A program made the position numbers and the translations under genes. Shown in pieces: positions 25,260 to 34,034 of a DNA stretch of 47,384 nt. The notes under the pieces were generated by a model. It made no database searches. It was not told where the DNA came from and was given only the letters and a program-made list of their open reading frames with translations. Numbering within the stretch: position 1 is the first letter of the stretch; each line of letters begins with the position of its first letter. The DNA comes from Crocinitomicaceae bacterium (GTDB lineage Bacteria; Bacteroidota; Bacteroidia; Flavobacteriales_D; Crocinitomicaceae). The stretch covers positions 1-47,384 of the forward strand of contig JAURNL010000097.1 of assembly GCA_030830205.1 (NCBI GenBank), written 5' to 3'.

Positions 25260-25523
25260 AAGTTGAAAATTCTCATAAGAAAACGTACTAAATGTGGACA
25301 ATCCCCCACAGAAACCAACAATGAGGAAAGGTTGAATACTTGTCCATTTAGGATGCTCCTTCAATTGAAAAATAACAAAGGCTAACACTAAACTTGCTAT
25401 TGCGTTGCTGAGTAAGGTTGCATAGGGAAAGATAGATTTGTCAAATGGAAATAGTCTCGATATCCACCAACGAAATATACTACCTAAGCCTCCACCAATA
25501 AAAACAAATAAGATTGTTTTCAT
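25167..25523 (-). CDS. crcB: Fluoride efflux transporter CrcB
   Basis: CrcB (Fluc) exports fluoride as an antiparallel dimer. The 118-residue protein has four helices and the family signatures [20 protein letters not shown] and [15 protein letters not shown]. It is the last gene of the hpt-adk-obg-PAP2 operon and overlaps PAP2 by ATGA. Its final 93 bases overlap the 3' end of the opposite-strand cryptochrome gene. No fluoride riboswitch was seen. A single crcB of this length would work as a homodimer. Confidence 0.93.
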   Translation of the reverse strand: MKTILFVFIGGGLGSIFRWWISRLFPFDKSIFPYATLLSNAIASLVLAFVIFQLKEHPKWTSIQPFLIVGFCGGLSTFSTFSYENFQLLQQGQLAIFGFNIFVSLTIGLLAFWFLARL

Positions 25524-26104
25524 GCCTTTTTATCTAGAAATTGAACAATAAGGAACTGTCTAAATACAAATCCAATTAGAATTCCAAGTAGTGCACCGCA
25601 TAAGATGTCACTAGGGTAATGAACACCTAAGTAAATACGGCTATAACACACAAGGAGAACATAAAAACCTAAGGCAATCCTACTAAGCTTCCTGTACGGC
25701 AAAAATGGATTGATGACAGTAAACATCGCTGCTAAATTTGCCGCATGTGAAGATACAAATCCATAACGACCTCCTAAATACGGGTTATCTGGAGCAATGA
25801 AGTAATAATGCAAATAATGGTGCAGCACCGGATGGTGGGATGGGCGTAAGCGCTCAAATACATCTTTAAATAAATGAGTTGAAATAACATCTGATAATGA
25901 AACCACTGCAAGGGTAGAACCTAAAAGTAGGATTGACTTTTTCCAACTAAACTGAGTTTTTAAGCCCGCAAAAATCAAAATAGACACTGGAATATTGATC
26001 CATTTTGAGGAAAGCAACCACATTAATTCATCAAGCCATGGCGCATGTAATGAGTTGATGCGTAAGAGTAATGCGTGGTCAAGTCTAAGAATAAAATCAG
26101 TCAT
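25520..26104 (-). CDS. PAP2-family membrane phosphatase
   Basis: This 194-residue integral membrane protein carries the three acid-phosphatase motifs: KDVFERLRP (KX6RP), SSHAANL (SxHx) and [12 protein letters not shown] (SRX5HX3D). Such enzymes dephosphorylate undecaprenyl diphosphate or lipid phosphates in the periplasm. Four to five helices are visible. It lies in an operon, overlapping obg by 8 bases and crcB by 4. The exact lipid substrate is unknown. Confidence 0.88.
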   Translation of the reverse strand: MTDFILRLDHALLLRINSLHAPWLDELMWLLSSKWINIPVSILIFAGLKTQFSWKKSILLLGSTLAVVSLSDVISTHLFKDVFERLRPSHHPVLHHYLHYYFIAPDNPYLGGRYGFVSSHAANLAAMFTVINPFLPYRKLSRIALGFYVLLVCYSRIYLGVHYPSDILCGALLGILIGFVFRQFLIVQFLDKKA

Positions 26105-27089
26105 TATTAAGGTGCTTCCAAATCAAATCTTTAAGCTCCATTAGTCCTTGTTGAGCTACTGAAGAAATAAAAACATAGGGAATCGTAGGTAAATCTTTAC
26201 TGATTTCTGACTTTAATTCGTCATCGAGCATATCTGATTTGGTAATGGCCAACAATCTTTCCTTATGCAAGAGCTCAGGATTGTATTGTTTTAATTCATT
26301 GAGCAGAATGTTATATTCATTTCTGATATCAGCTGAATCAGCTGGCAACATGAACAAAAGAAGGGAATTACGTTCGATGTGGCGTAAAAAACGTAAACCT
26401 AGCCCCTTACCTGCATGAGCACCTTCGATGATACCTGGAATGTCTGCCATAACAAACGATCGGTAGTCGCGATAAGACACAATTCCCAAATTCGGACGCA
26501 AAGTAGTAAATGGATAGTCTCCAATTTCTGGTTTGGCAGCGGATAGCACAGAAAGTAAAGTGCTTTTTCCGGCATTTGGAAACCCTACTAAACCTACATC
26601 CGCTAAAATTTTAAGCTCTAGGATTTTCCAGCCTTCTAATCCTTCTTCACCGGGTTGTGCATAACGAGGTGTTTGATTTGTAGGCGATTTAAAATGGTTG
26701 TTACCCAAACCCCCTCTTCCTCCGCGTTGAATGATTCGCTCCTCGCCTTCCTCAGTAATTTCAAATAATATTTCACCGGTTTCCCCATCTTTGGCAAGCG
26801 TACCTAGCGGCACATCAATGTAGACGTCTTGCCCCTGAGATCCGGACTTCAGATTACCTGCACCATGTGCGCCATGTCCGGCTTTGATATGTTTTTGAAA
26901 CTTGAGATGTAATAGCGTCCAAAGCTGTTTGTTGCCGCGCAATATCACATGCCCGCCTCTTCCGCCATCACCTCCATCAGGACCACCTTTGGGAATGTAT
27001 TTTTCACGTCTGAAATGGGTTGATCCTCCGCCTCCATTGCCGGATGTACAGTGAATTTTTACGTAATCAACAAAATTGTCTGAAGCCAT
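26097..27089 (-). CDS. obg: GTPase Obg (CgtA)
   Basis: Obg is an essential ribosome-assembly and stress GTPase. The 330-residue protein has the glycine-rich N-terminal Obg domain (about 1-158: [52 protein letters not shown]) and a G domain with P-loop GFPNAGKST, switch/G3 DIPGIIEGA, and ITKSD (G4). It lacks the C-terminal OCT domain. The preceding adk ends directly before its ATG. Confidence 0.96.
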   Translation of the reverse strand: MASDNFVDYVKIHCTSGNGGGGSTHFRREKYIPKGGPDGGDGGRGGHVILRGNKQLWTLLHLKFQKHIKAGHGAHGAGNLKSGSQGQDVYIDVPLGTLAKDGETGEILFEITEEGEERIIQRGGRGGLGNNHFKSPTNQTPRYAQPGEEGLEGWKILELKILADVGLVGFPNAGKSTLLSVLSAAKPEIGDYPFTTLRPNLGIVSYRDYRSFVMADIPGIIEGAHAGKGLGLRFLRHIERNSLLLFMLPADSADIRNEYNILLNELKQYNPELLHKERLLAITKSDMLDDELKSEISKDLPTIPYVFISSVAQQGLMELKDLIWKHLNND

Positions 27090-27665
27090 TTATTTTTGAG
27101 TATCTATGGCAGAGAATAAACGTTGAGTAATTTCGTCGATGCTACCAATGCCATCGATGGCAACAAATTTGTGTTGAGCTTGATAAAATTCTTTAACTGG
27201 AGCTGTTTCGTTGTTGTACACTGAAATTCGCTTCTCAATTACCGCTGGATCGGCATCGTCGGGACGACCTGATACCTCTGCTCTTTTCAACAAGCGAGTT
27301 TTTAGCTCATTTTCTTCTACCTCAAGCGCTAGCATTAAGGTAATTTCAGTTTGCAAACTAGATAGAAATTCATCAAGTGCTTTTGCCTGGGCATTTGTGC
27401 GCGGGAATCCATCAAAAATAAATCCCTTAGGAGCTTCGTATTTAACCACCTCTGATCGCAACATGTTAATCGTTACCTCATCAGGAACGAGTTGACCTGC
27501 CTCCATATAGCTTTTGGCTAATTGACCTAGTTCAGTTTCGCCTTTGATATTAGCGCGAAAAACATCGCCAGTTGATAAATGTACAAGACCGTATTTTTCG
27601 ATGAGTCTTTCTGATTGGGTTCCTTTACCTGCTCCTGGAGGGCCAAAAAGTACAATATTTAACAT
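27090..27665 (-). CDS. adk: Adenylate kinase
   Basis: Adk interconverts AMP plus ATP and two ADP. The 191-residue protein has P-loop GPPGAGKGT, the AMP-binding segment LSTGDVFRANI, GFIFDGFPRT, and a short LID (KRAEVSGRPDD). It therefore belongs to the short-LID, zinc-free type common in Bacteroidota. It follows hpt after 2 bases and abuts obg, linking purine salvage and energy charge genes. Confidence 0.96.
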   Translation of the reverse strand: MLNIVLFGPPGAGKGTQSERLIEKYGLVHLSTGDVFRANIKGETELGQLAKSYMEAGQLVPDEVTINMLRSEVVKYEAPKGFIFDGFPRTNAQAKALDEFLSSLQTEITLMLALEVEENELKTRLLKRAEVSGRPDDADPAVIEKRISVYNNETAPVKEFYQAQHKFVAIDGIGSIDEITQRLFSAIDTQK

Positions 27666-27667
27666 AT

Positions 27668-28207
27668 CTATTTGATTAATTGATAAACAGCCGGTAATTC
27701 ACGGCCGTGTTCTTTATAGTCAAGTCCATATCCAACCACAAATTGATCTTCTATCTCAAAACCAATATACTTGGGTTGATGTTTTCCTTTGTAAGAATTA
27801 GGTTTTAGAAGCATTGAACAAATGCTTAATGAAGCTGGTTGTTCAGACTCTAAAAGTGTAAAAATTTTATCCATTGTAACACCGGTATCAAGGATGTCTT
27901 CAATGACAATGACGTGGCGATTTTTGAGGGAAGTTTGTAAGCCAATGAGTTCATCAACCCTTCCGCTTGATTTGGTACCAACATAAGAACTCACTTTTAC
28001 AAAAGAAAGCTCAGGCTGGCACTTTAAATGCTTGAACAAATCAGCCGCAAACATAAAAGCACCGTTTAACACCGCTAGGAATAAAGGATCCTTGCCAATG
28101 TAGTCAGCATCTAACTGACTTGCCAATTCTTGAATGCGCGTTTGTATTGTCGTTTCCGAAATGAAGGGCGCGAAAGAAAGGTCGTGTATGTGAACCACTG
28201 AACGCAT
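27668..28207 (-). CDS. hpt: Hypoxanthine phosphoribosyltransferase
   Basis: Hpt makes IMP (and GMP) from hypoxanthine (guanine) and PRPP. From the ATG at 28207 the protein is 179 residues; an upstream start at 28225 would add six residues and overlap the promoter. It has the PRPP-binding loop VIVIEDILDTGVTM and the KVSSYVGTKSSG flexible loop region. It heads the five-gene operon hpt-adk-obg-PAP2-crcB and diverges from purK, so salvage and de novo purine genes share one 39-base control region. Confidence 0.94.
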   Translation of the reverse strand: MRSVVHIHDLSFAPFISETTIQTRIQELASQLDADYIGKDPLFLAVLNGAFMFAADLFKHLKCQPELSFVKVSSYVGTKSSGRVDELIGLQTSLKNRHVIVIEDILDTGVTMDKIFTLLESEQPASLSICSMLLKPNSYKGKHQPKYIGFEIEDQFVVGYGLDYKEHGRELPAVYQLIK

Positions 28208-28214
28208 CGTCGTA

Positions 28215-28222
28215 CAAAGGTA
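28215..28222 (-). promoter_or_regulatory. -7 promoter element of the hpt operon (TACCTTTG)
   Basis: TACCTTTG matches TAnnTTTG and ends 7 bases before the hpt ATG, so the leader should be about 3 bases. Confidence 0.6.
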
Positions 28223-28234
28223 CAATTTTAAACG

Positions 28235-28242
28235 TATCTTTG
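28235..28242 (+). promoter_or_regulatory. -7 promoter element of purK (TATCTTTG), leaderless configuration
   Basis: TATCTTTG ends 4 bases before the purK ATG at 28247, predicting transcription starting at that ATG. Confidence 0.65.
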
Positions 28243-28246
28243 CTCC

Positions 28247-29389
28247 ATGGCAAAATCATGGTACGGTAGGGAACTACAAATTGGCGTGCTCGGCGGTGGT
28301 CAGTTGGGGCGCATGCTAATCCAAGCGGCGAATAGTTTAGACATCCAATTACACATGCTTGACCCTGACCCCAACGCACCCTGCGCTCACATCGCTTATA
28401 GCTTCGAATCAGGCTCACTCACTGATTATCAGACTGTTTTAAATTTTGGAAAAAATAAAGATCTCCTCACTGTAGAAATAGAGAATGTCAATACCGACGC
28501 ACTTCGTGAGCTAGAAAAGCAAGGAGTTGAAGTTTATCCTCAACCTCATATCCTAGAACTCATCCGAGATAAAGGGCTGCAAAAACAATTTTATCTCGAT
28601 CATCAAATTCCTACTGCGCCATTTGTTTTTTACAATCCTGGAGACACGATTCCATACGATTTTCCATATGTACATAAATTGCGAACAGGGGGTTACGATG
28701 GCAAAGGTGTTCAGATCATTAAAAACGAGGCACAACTCGTGTCTAGTTTTAATGAGCCTTCAATAATAGAGGAATGTGTTCCTTTTGAGAAAGAATTATC
28801 CGTTATAGTAGCGCGCAACAAAAATGGTCAAATCAAATCATTTGGTCTAGTTGAATGCGAATTCAATCCGGAGGCCAATTTGGTCGAATTTTTGTTTTCA
28901 CCTGCTGATGTCAATCCAAATATCGAAAAGAAAGCAAAACAAATTGCCAGTGATCTCATAGAAAAGCTAGAAATGGTTGGTTTATTGGCGGTTGAATTAT
29001 TCCTGACGAATGATGGCGAATTACTTGTGAATGAAATTGCGCCAAGGCCACACAATAGCGGTCATCATACCATTGAAATTGCACGTTGCTCCCAGTTTGA
29101 ACAACATTTGCGAGCAATCCTTAATTTACCTCTTGGAGAAACTCAATTTCACAGTGCTGGTGCAATGCTAAATTTAATAGGTGAAAAAGGATATGAAGGA
29201 CCCGTTTTATATCAAGGACTTGAAACCATTTTAAACATTCCCGGTGTTCATCCGCATTTGTACGGAAAAAGCCACACCAAACCCTTTCGAAAAATGGGAC
29301 ATGTCACCATTAGTGCAGACCATATGGACGAAGTTCGAAAAAAGGCAGAACTCGTAAAAGCCAACATTAAGGTAATTTCTAAAAACTAG
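28247..29389 (+). CDS. purK: N5-carboxyaminoimidazole ribonucleotide synthase
   Basis: PurK converts AIR, ATP and bicarbonate to N5-CAIR in purine synthesis. The 380-residue ATP-grasp enzyme begins with the Rossmann-like motif GVLGGGQLGRMLIQAA and has LRTGGYDGKGVQII (ATP-grasp loop), EECVPFEKELSVIVARN and VNEIAPRPHNSGHHTIE. purE is not adjacent. The stop codon lies within the left arm of a terminator. Confidence 0.96.
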   Translation: MAKSWYGRELQIGVLGGGQLGRMLIQAANSLDIQLHMLDPDPNAPCAHIAYSFESGSLTDYQTVLNFGKNKDLLTVEIENVNTDALRELEKQGVEVYPQPHILELIRDKGLQKQFYLDHQIPTAPFVFYNPGDTIPYDFPYVHKLRTGGYDGKGVQIIKNEAQLVSSFNEPSIIEECVPFEKELSVIVARNKNGQIKSFGLVECEFNPEANLVEFLFSPADVNPNIEKKAKQIASDLIEKLEMVGLLAVELFLTNDGELLVNEIAPRPHNSGHHTIEIARCSQFEQHLRAILNLPLGETQFHSAGAMLNLIGEKGYEGPVLYQGLETILNIPGVHPHLYGKSHTKPFRKMGHVTISADHMDEVRKKAELVKANIKVISKN

Positions 29390-29422
29390 AAAAGAGCCAC
29401 AATTTGCGGCTCTTTTCTAGTT
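29384..29422. terminator. Intrinsic terminator, probably bidirectional
   Basis: A perfect 15-bp inverted repeat (29384-29398 with 29408-29422) with a 9-base loop spans the purK stop and faces the convergent Omp28-like gene. GC-rich pairs at the loop and A/T runs on each flank allow termination in both directions. Confidence 0.8.
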
Positions 29423-29438
29423 ACAGATGTACCTCCAT

Positions 29439-31448
29439 TTAGTGTATCATCAATTTCTTTTGTATATGTTGGCCATTGATTTCAAGTTCTACTAAGTAGA
29501 GCCCAGCCGCAAAATTGGCGGTATTCAAACCAATTTCAAAATCACCTTCTAAGCTACCATACTGACGCGCCTGAATGATGTTACCTTTGGCATCCAATAA
29601 GCGAATGCTAACAGGAGCTGCAGCGGGAATGTGTAAGTTAATCTGGGTGAAATCGCTCGCTGGATTAGGAGCAATACTCAACATTTCCTCAAGATTGATA
29701 GCGCCAATCAATTCATCAACACCAACATATCCATTTTGAACCGCTTCTGGTATGGTGGTGTAACCAGCATTATCTATTTTACCTTGTGGATCTATGAGCA
29801 TGCCCACAATATGCATTTGAGTTTCATCCCAAGTTGCTGGAAGCGTAAAGCTAAAGTTTGCGGTGTAGTTATCACCAACAGTTGTAGTGGCGGCAATTAC
29901 ACCTGTCTGGCCTGCGAATCCTGGTGCAATAGCACGTGCAACATGATCATATACCATTTGAGCAGCAGGAACTGGACTTGGCAGACTCTCATAGCCACCC
30001 ATAACGCCATTGTTTCCACCGGCATAAGCATTTGATTGATTGTATCCTGAGCCTGTTCCTGTAACTCCATCTTCAGTCAAAACACAAGCAACTTTGTAAG
30101 AACCGTTTGTAGCTTGTAACATTTCAATGCCAACAGAGACATTCAGTTCACGAGTTGTCGGATCCCAGTTAGCTCCATTGGTAAGCACACCTTTTGGAGC
30201 AGTTTGCAAACGCGTAAAAAAGTCTGAAGACATTTGAGAAGGGTCTACGTCACCAAGGCGATCCACCAAAGCACTTGGATAGCCTCCGATAAGTGTACCA
30301 ATTCCGGCATCGTAATCAGCAACGGTCATTGGGTCTCCGTTGTGAACAGCAATTCCAGCCCAAAAACCATCGTAGTCATTGGCAAATTTATCCATAAAGA
30401 CAGCACCTCGCGGACACCACTGACACCACGTACCTGTAGCTTCTTCGCCAACCACTATTTTACCTGCCGCCGGCACAATTGGATCTACTTCTTGTGTAAG
30501 TGTATTGTCTGCAGCGTTATCGTCATTACCGCCATTCACAGCGGTAAGGGTTGCCGTCATGTCATTCGCACCGGCTACCAAAACTAAGTTTGGAAAGCTT
30601 AGCTCATAAGTATTTGTACTTGCAATATTTACACCGGAAATATTCTGAACATAATCTTGCCCATTGTAGTTGAGTGTCAAATCAAAAGAGGTGATCGGAT
30701 TTTGCCCGCTATTCAATATAACTACTGATGGCGTTACCGTTAGCCCCGCAATATTGCCACCTGAACTAATGCTAGCCACAGCAGCGTTGCTATTTGGCAA
30801 AACAAAAGGCTGGTGATCCAATACTACATTGTCTACATAAAACTGATGATTCAAAAGCGGATAAATATCCAAAGATGCTAAAGTATTCACGCCGTTCAAC
30901 CAAGTACCCACCAATTGATTATCGATATATGCCTTCCAAACATGCAATGTCAAATTGGCTTCTATTTTAAGATTGAACCAGGTTGCTTGCGGGTAAGTAG
31001 CGACACATAAGTCGTTTGTAATACCATCATCTATTGATAGTGCGCCCTGAATCATATTTACATTAAGTGCCCATAAAGATCCAATATTTTGAGCGCCTTG
31101 AAAATTAAAGTACGCACCTTTGTTGTTATTGACAAAGAAATCTGCACTGAAGGTAAATACACCATCGGACCACACGTTTGTTGTCATTAACGGAAGAATA
31201 ACATCTTGTGGCCCACCTCCGGTTGCCGTGGAGGAAAAATAGATGGAATTTGGAGCACTTTGCGCGTTATTGTTGGTGACCGTTACATCGAGCGCTCCTC
31301 CATTTACTCCGGTCCAAGTAGTCCAGATGGCAGATTCCACGCCAAGGTAATCACCGGCATTATATTGATCAAAATTATCTGAAAATAACTGGGCTGAGAC
31401 CAATTGGGAACTGAGTAGTCCCATTAAAAATAAGGCATTTCTTTTCAT
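29439..31448 (-). CDS. Secreted Omp28-like protein with type IX sorting domain
   Basis: From ATG 31448 the protein is 669 residues and starts with a signal peptide (MKRNALFLMGLLSSQLVSAQ). The first 210 residues look like a jelly-roll lectin/laminin-G-type module. A CARDB-like beta region follows, then an Omp28-like thioredoxin-fold domain with a CxxC site in TGTWCQWCPRG. The C-terminus (IAPNPASDF to KKLMIH) is a T9SS type A sorting domain. It is probably surface-exposed or secreted and perhaps active in thiol exchange. The in-frame ATG 24 bases earlier would break the signal peptide pattern. Confidence 0.9.
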   Translation of the reverse strand: MKRNALFLMGLLSSQLVSAQLFSDNFDQYNAGDYLGVESAIWTTWTGVNGGALDVTVTNNNAQSAPNSIYFSSTATGGGPQDVILPLMTTNVWSDGVFTFSADFFVNNNKGAYFNFQGAQNIGSLWALNVNMIQGALSIDDGITNDLCVATYPQATWFNLKIEANLTLHVWKAYIDNQLVGTWLNGVNTLASLDIYPLLNHQFYVDNVVLDHQPFVLPNSNAAVASISSGGNIAGLTVTPSVVILNSGQNPITSFDLTLNYNGQDYVQNISGVNIASTNTYELSFPNLVLVAGANDMTATLTAVNGGNDDNAADNTLTQEVDPIVPAAGKIVVGEEATGTWCQWCPRGAVFMDKFANDYDGFWAGIAVHNGDPMTVADYDAGIGTLIGGYPSALVDRLGDVDPSQMSSDFFTRLQTAPKGVLTNGANWDPTTRELNVSVGIEMLQATNGSYKVACVLTEDGVTGTGSGYNQSNAYAGGNNGVMGGYESLPSPVPAAQMVYDHVARAIAPGFAGQTGVIAATTTVGDNYTANFSFTLPATWDETQMHIVGMLIDPQGKIDNAGYTTIPEAVQNGYVGVDELIGAINLEEMLSIAPNPASDFTQINLHIPAAAPVSIRLLDAKGNIIQARQYGSLEGDFEIGLNTANFAAGLYLVELEINGQHIQKKLMIH

Positions 31449-31503
31449 AGTTTTAGCTTGTTTAAGAGCCAAAAGTTACATAAATGCAATAAATAAAACT
31501 AAT

Positions 31504-32232
31504 TTATGACTTTCCATTTGCTAAATAGCGCAGAACTTCTGCAGCACCCATGAGTCCAAACAGTGCTGGCATGTAGCTTACCGTACCATAAAAACTCTTC
31601 TTGTAACGCGTTCCATCAGTCATTTGAAGGGAGTGTGGCTGTTGAACCTCTGTTGAGAAGACTACTTTTACCCCGCGGTACGATGCATTTTTACGCTTCA
31701 TGCGCTTTTTGATATGAGCACCTAACTTGCAGCCTGAAAGTTGTTCCATATTAGCCACGCGAACCTGAGCAGGGTCGGTTTTACCTCCTGCGCCCATATG
31801 GGAAATAATTTTCACTTTCAAGCGCTTGCACGCGAGAATCCATTCGAGTTTTGGTGTAACGGAATCTATACAGTCCATCACATAATCTGGTTGGTCTTCT
31901 TGTAAAATTTGCCAAACGCGTTCAGGTAAGATAAACTCTTCTATGACCGTCAATTGACAATCAGGGTTGATTTCTTTGATGCGCTCGGAAAGTACAACGG
32001 CTTTATTTCTCCCTATAGTAGAATCAAGTGCGGTCAGCTGTCGATTTTTATTTGTTGCATCAAAAGCATCTCCATCGATGATTGTCATGCGTCCCACTCC
32101 GCCCCTCGCGATAAACTCAGCTGCGTATGAACCAATACCTCCTAAACCAACAATCAAGACATGTGCTGCTTTGAGTTGCTGCATACTTTGATTACTCATC
32201 AGGAGTTCAGTACGTTCTAACCAGTGTGTCAT
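31504..32232 (-). CDS. tcdA: tRNA threonylcarbamoyladenosine dehydratase (ThiF/E1-like)
   Basis: TcdA uses ATP to cyclise t6A37 in tRNA to ct6A. This 242-residue E1-like protein begins WLERTELLM, as TcdA does, with nucleotide-binding VLIVGLGGIGSYA, the DGDAFDATNKNRQ loop, and HMGAGGKTDPAQV. The ATG at 32232 is used because the next upstream in-frame start at 32271 adds 13 residues absent from the family. Alternatives within ThiF/MoeB are less likely, as no zinc-binding cysteine pairs are present. Confidence 0.92.
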   Translation of the reverse strand: MTHWLERTELLMSNQSMQQLKAAHVLIVGLGGIGSYAAEFIARGGVGRMTIIDGDAFDATNKNRQLTALDSTIGRNKAVVLSERIKEINPDCQLTVIEEFILPERVWQILQEDQPDYVMDCIDSVTPKLEWILACKRLKVKIISHMGAGGKTDPAQVRVANMEQLSGCKLGAHIKKRMKRKNASYRGVKVVFSTEVQQPHSLQMTDGTRYKKSFYGTVSYMPALFGLMGAAEVLRYLANGKS

Positions 32233-32249
32233 TTTATTTATTTTCGCGC

Positions 32250-32257
32250 CAAAATTA
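32250..32257 (-). promoter_or_regulatory. -7 promoter element of tcdA (TAATTTTG)
   Basis: TAATTTTG matches TAnnTTTG and ends 17 bases before the tcdA ATG. A near-match facing the other way (TATATTCG, 32259-32266) may serve the divergent transporter gene. Confidence 0.6.
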
Positions 32258-32288
32258 GTATATTCGACCAAATTAATGTGAACAAACT

Positions 32289-34019
32289 ATGGAACAAACT
32301 ATTCAAAAAGGACACCCAAAAGGACTCTACCTGCTTTTCGTAACTGAAATGTGGGAACGCTTCAGCTATTATGGCATGCGTGCCATCTTGATGCTTTTCA
32401 TGACCAAAGCACTTCTATTTGACTCTGAATTTGCCTCTGGCTTATACGGAAATTATACTGGCCTTGTTTACCTCACTCCACTGATTGGTGGCTACATTTC
32501 CGACCGATATTGGGGAAATAGAAAATCAATTTTTGTTGGTGGTATCATTATGGCAATTGGTCAATTTATGCTCTTCTTTTCAGCAAGTTCAATTGGAACA
32601 CCAGTAGCCTCCATTTTCTTTTACATTGGTCTTTTGTCACTTATAGTGGGTAACGGTTTTTTCAAGCCGAATATTTCAACAATGGTTAATCAATTATATG
32701 CCCCTGGTGACAAACGAGTTGACGGAGCATTTTCTATTTTTTACATGGGTATCAATTTAGGTGCTTTCTTTTCACCGCTTGTTTGTGGTACACTTGCTGA
32801 GAAAATTGATTACCGCTGGGGATTCATGGCAGCTGGAATTGGTATGCTAATTGGAGTAGTTGTTTTTGAAATACTTAAAAACAAATATATTGTCTCTTCT
32901 GAGGGAGAGATTGTAGGGGGAAAACCAAAACCAATCGAAAAAACGGTTGAAGAGGCCAAAGACACCACACCTACTGCAAATCCCATCCAACGCATTGCAC
33001 TCTGGTTGGCTGTATATGGTGCCCTTTGGTATGTTTTCATGCAACTAATTGGTTTTAACTTTGTATCTACACTCATTTTCGCGACTTCAATTGCCGCATC
33101 TGGTTTTGTAATTACAGATCCTTCGCTTTCTAAAATTGAGCGCTCTCGCATCATTGTAATATACATTATTGCGTTTTTTGTTATCTTCTTCTGGTCTGCA
33201 TTTGAACAAGCCGGAGCATCACTTACGCTTTTTGCAGATCAACAAACGGATCGTACTATTTTTGGCTGGGAAATGCCTGCCTCCTATTTCCAATCAGTCA
33301 ATCCATTAGCTATCATCATTTTTGCACCGTTGTTTGCAGTGTTATGGGGTTACTTAGGTAAGAAAAATATGGAACCTGCATCTCCTGTCAAGCAAGCAGT
33401 AGGTTTATTTTTACTGGCAATAGGATACTTTATTATTGCTGTTGGTGTCTCTGGTGTTGAAGGATCCACTAAAACAAGCATGTTTTGGTTATTGAGTATG
33501 TATTTGGTCCATACGCTTGGGGAACTATGTCTTTCTCCTATTGGATTATCCATGGTAGCAAGATTGGCACCTTTGCGCTTAGGTTCATTATTGATGGGTA
33601 TTTGGTTCATGAGTAATGCTATGGCAAATGATTTTGCAGGCATGCTCTCTAAGTTATATCCTGAACAATACGTGAGTGTACAAACGGTTCTTGCCCAAGA
33701 AGAAACTAGTAAAGTTCAACTATTGGAGCGCAAAGAGGGTAAGGAAGATTTACTAGCTGAACCAAAATCTTTTGACAACCAAGATTACGTAGCTATTTCA
33801 TCGGTTAACTTTAGTAAAATTAAAGCAAAAGAACAACGTGACGCTGCATTCAAACAAATCACGACCGATTCTAAAGTACAAGAAAAAACATTCTTTGGCT
33901 TCAAAGTCAATTCATTGTATAGCTTCTTTATGGTCTTTGTTTTCATGGGCGGAATTGCTGCTGTAATTTTGTTCTTGCTTCAGAAAAAACTTCTTACCAT
34001 GATGCACGGCATCCGTTAA
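32289..34019 (+). CDS. Proton-dependent oligopeptide transporter (POT/PTR), first copy
   Basis: This 576-residue membrane protein imports di- and tripeptides with protons. It carries the POT proton-coupling motif EMWERFSYYGMRA in helix 1 and the PTR2 signature NGFFKPNISTMVNQLY, with about twelve to fourteen helices. Before the last helix a soluble segment of about 80 residues (PEQYVSVQ to QEKTFFGF) is rich in charged residues and absent from the second copy at that position. It diverges from tcdA and is followed 15 bases later by another POT gene. Confidence 0.93.
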   Translation: MEQTIQKGHPKGLYLLFVTEMWERFSYYGMRAILMLFMTKALLFDSEFASGLYGNYTGLVYLTPLIGGYISDRYWGNRKSIFVGGIIMAIGQFMLFFSASSIGTPVASIFFYIGLLSLIVGNGFFKPNISTMVNQLYAPGDKRVDGAFSIFYMGINLGAFFSPLVCGTLAEKIDYRWGFMAAGIGMLIGVVVFEILKNKYIVSSEGEIVGGKPKPIEKTVEEAKDTTPTANPIQRIALWLAVYGALWYVFMQLIGFNFVSTLIFATSIAASGFVITDPSLSKIERSRIIVIYIIAFFVIFFWSAFEQAGASLTLFADQQTDRTIFGWEMPASYFQSVNPLAIIIFAPLFAVLWGYLGKKNMEPASPVKQAVGLFLLAIGYFIIAVGVSGVEGSTKTSMFWLLSMYLVHTLGELCLSPIGLSMVARLAPLRLGSLLMGIWFMSNAMANDFAGMLSKLYPEQYVSVQTVLAQEETSKVQLLERKEGKEDLLAEPKSFDNQDYVAISSVNFSKIKAKEQRDAAFKQITTDSKVQEKTFFGFKVNSLYSFFMVFVFMGGIAAVILFLLQKKLLTMMHGIR

Positions 34020-34034
34020 TCTTAAAACCACCCT

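Noticed and set aside
25167-28225. Fluoride riboswitch for crcB
   Set aside because: crcB is the fifth gene of an operon with no leader of its own, and no fluoride-aptamer-like sequence was seen before it or before hpt.
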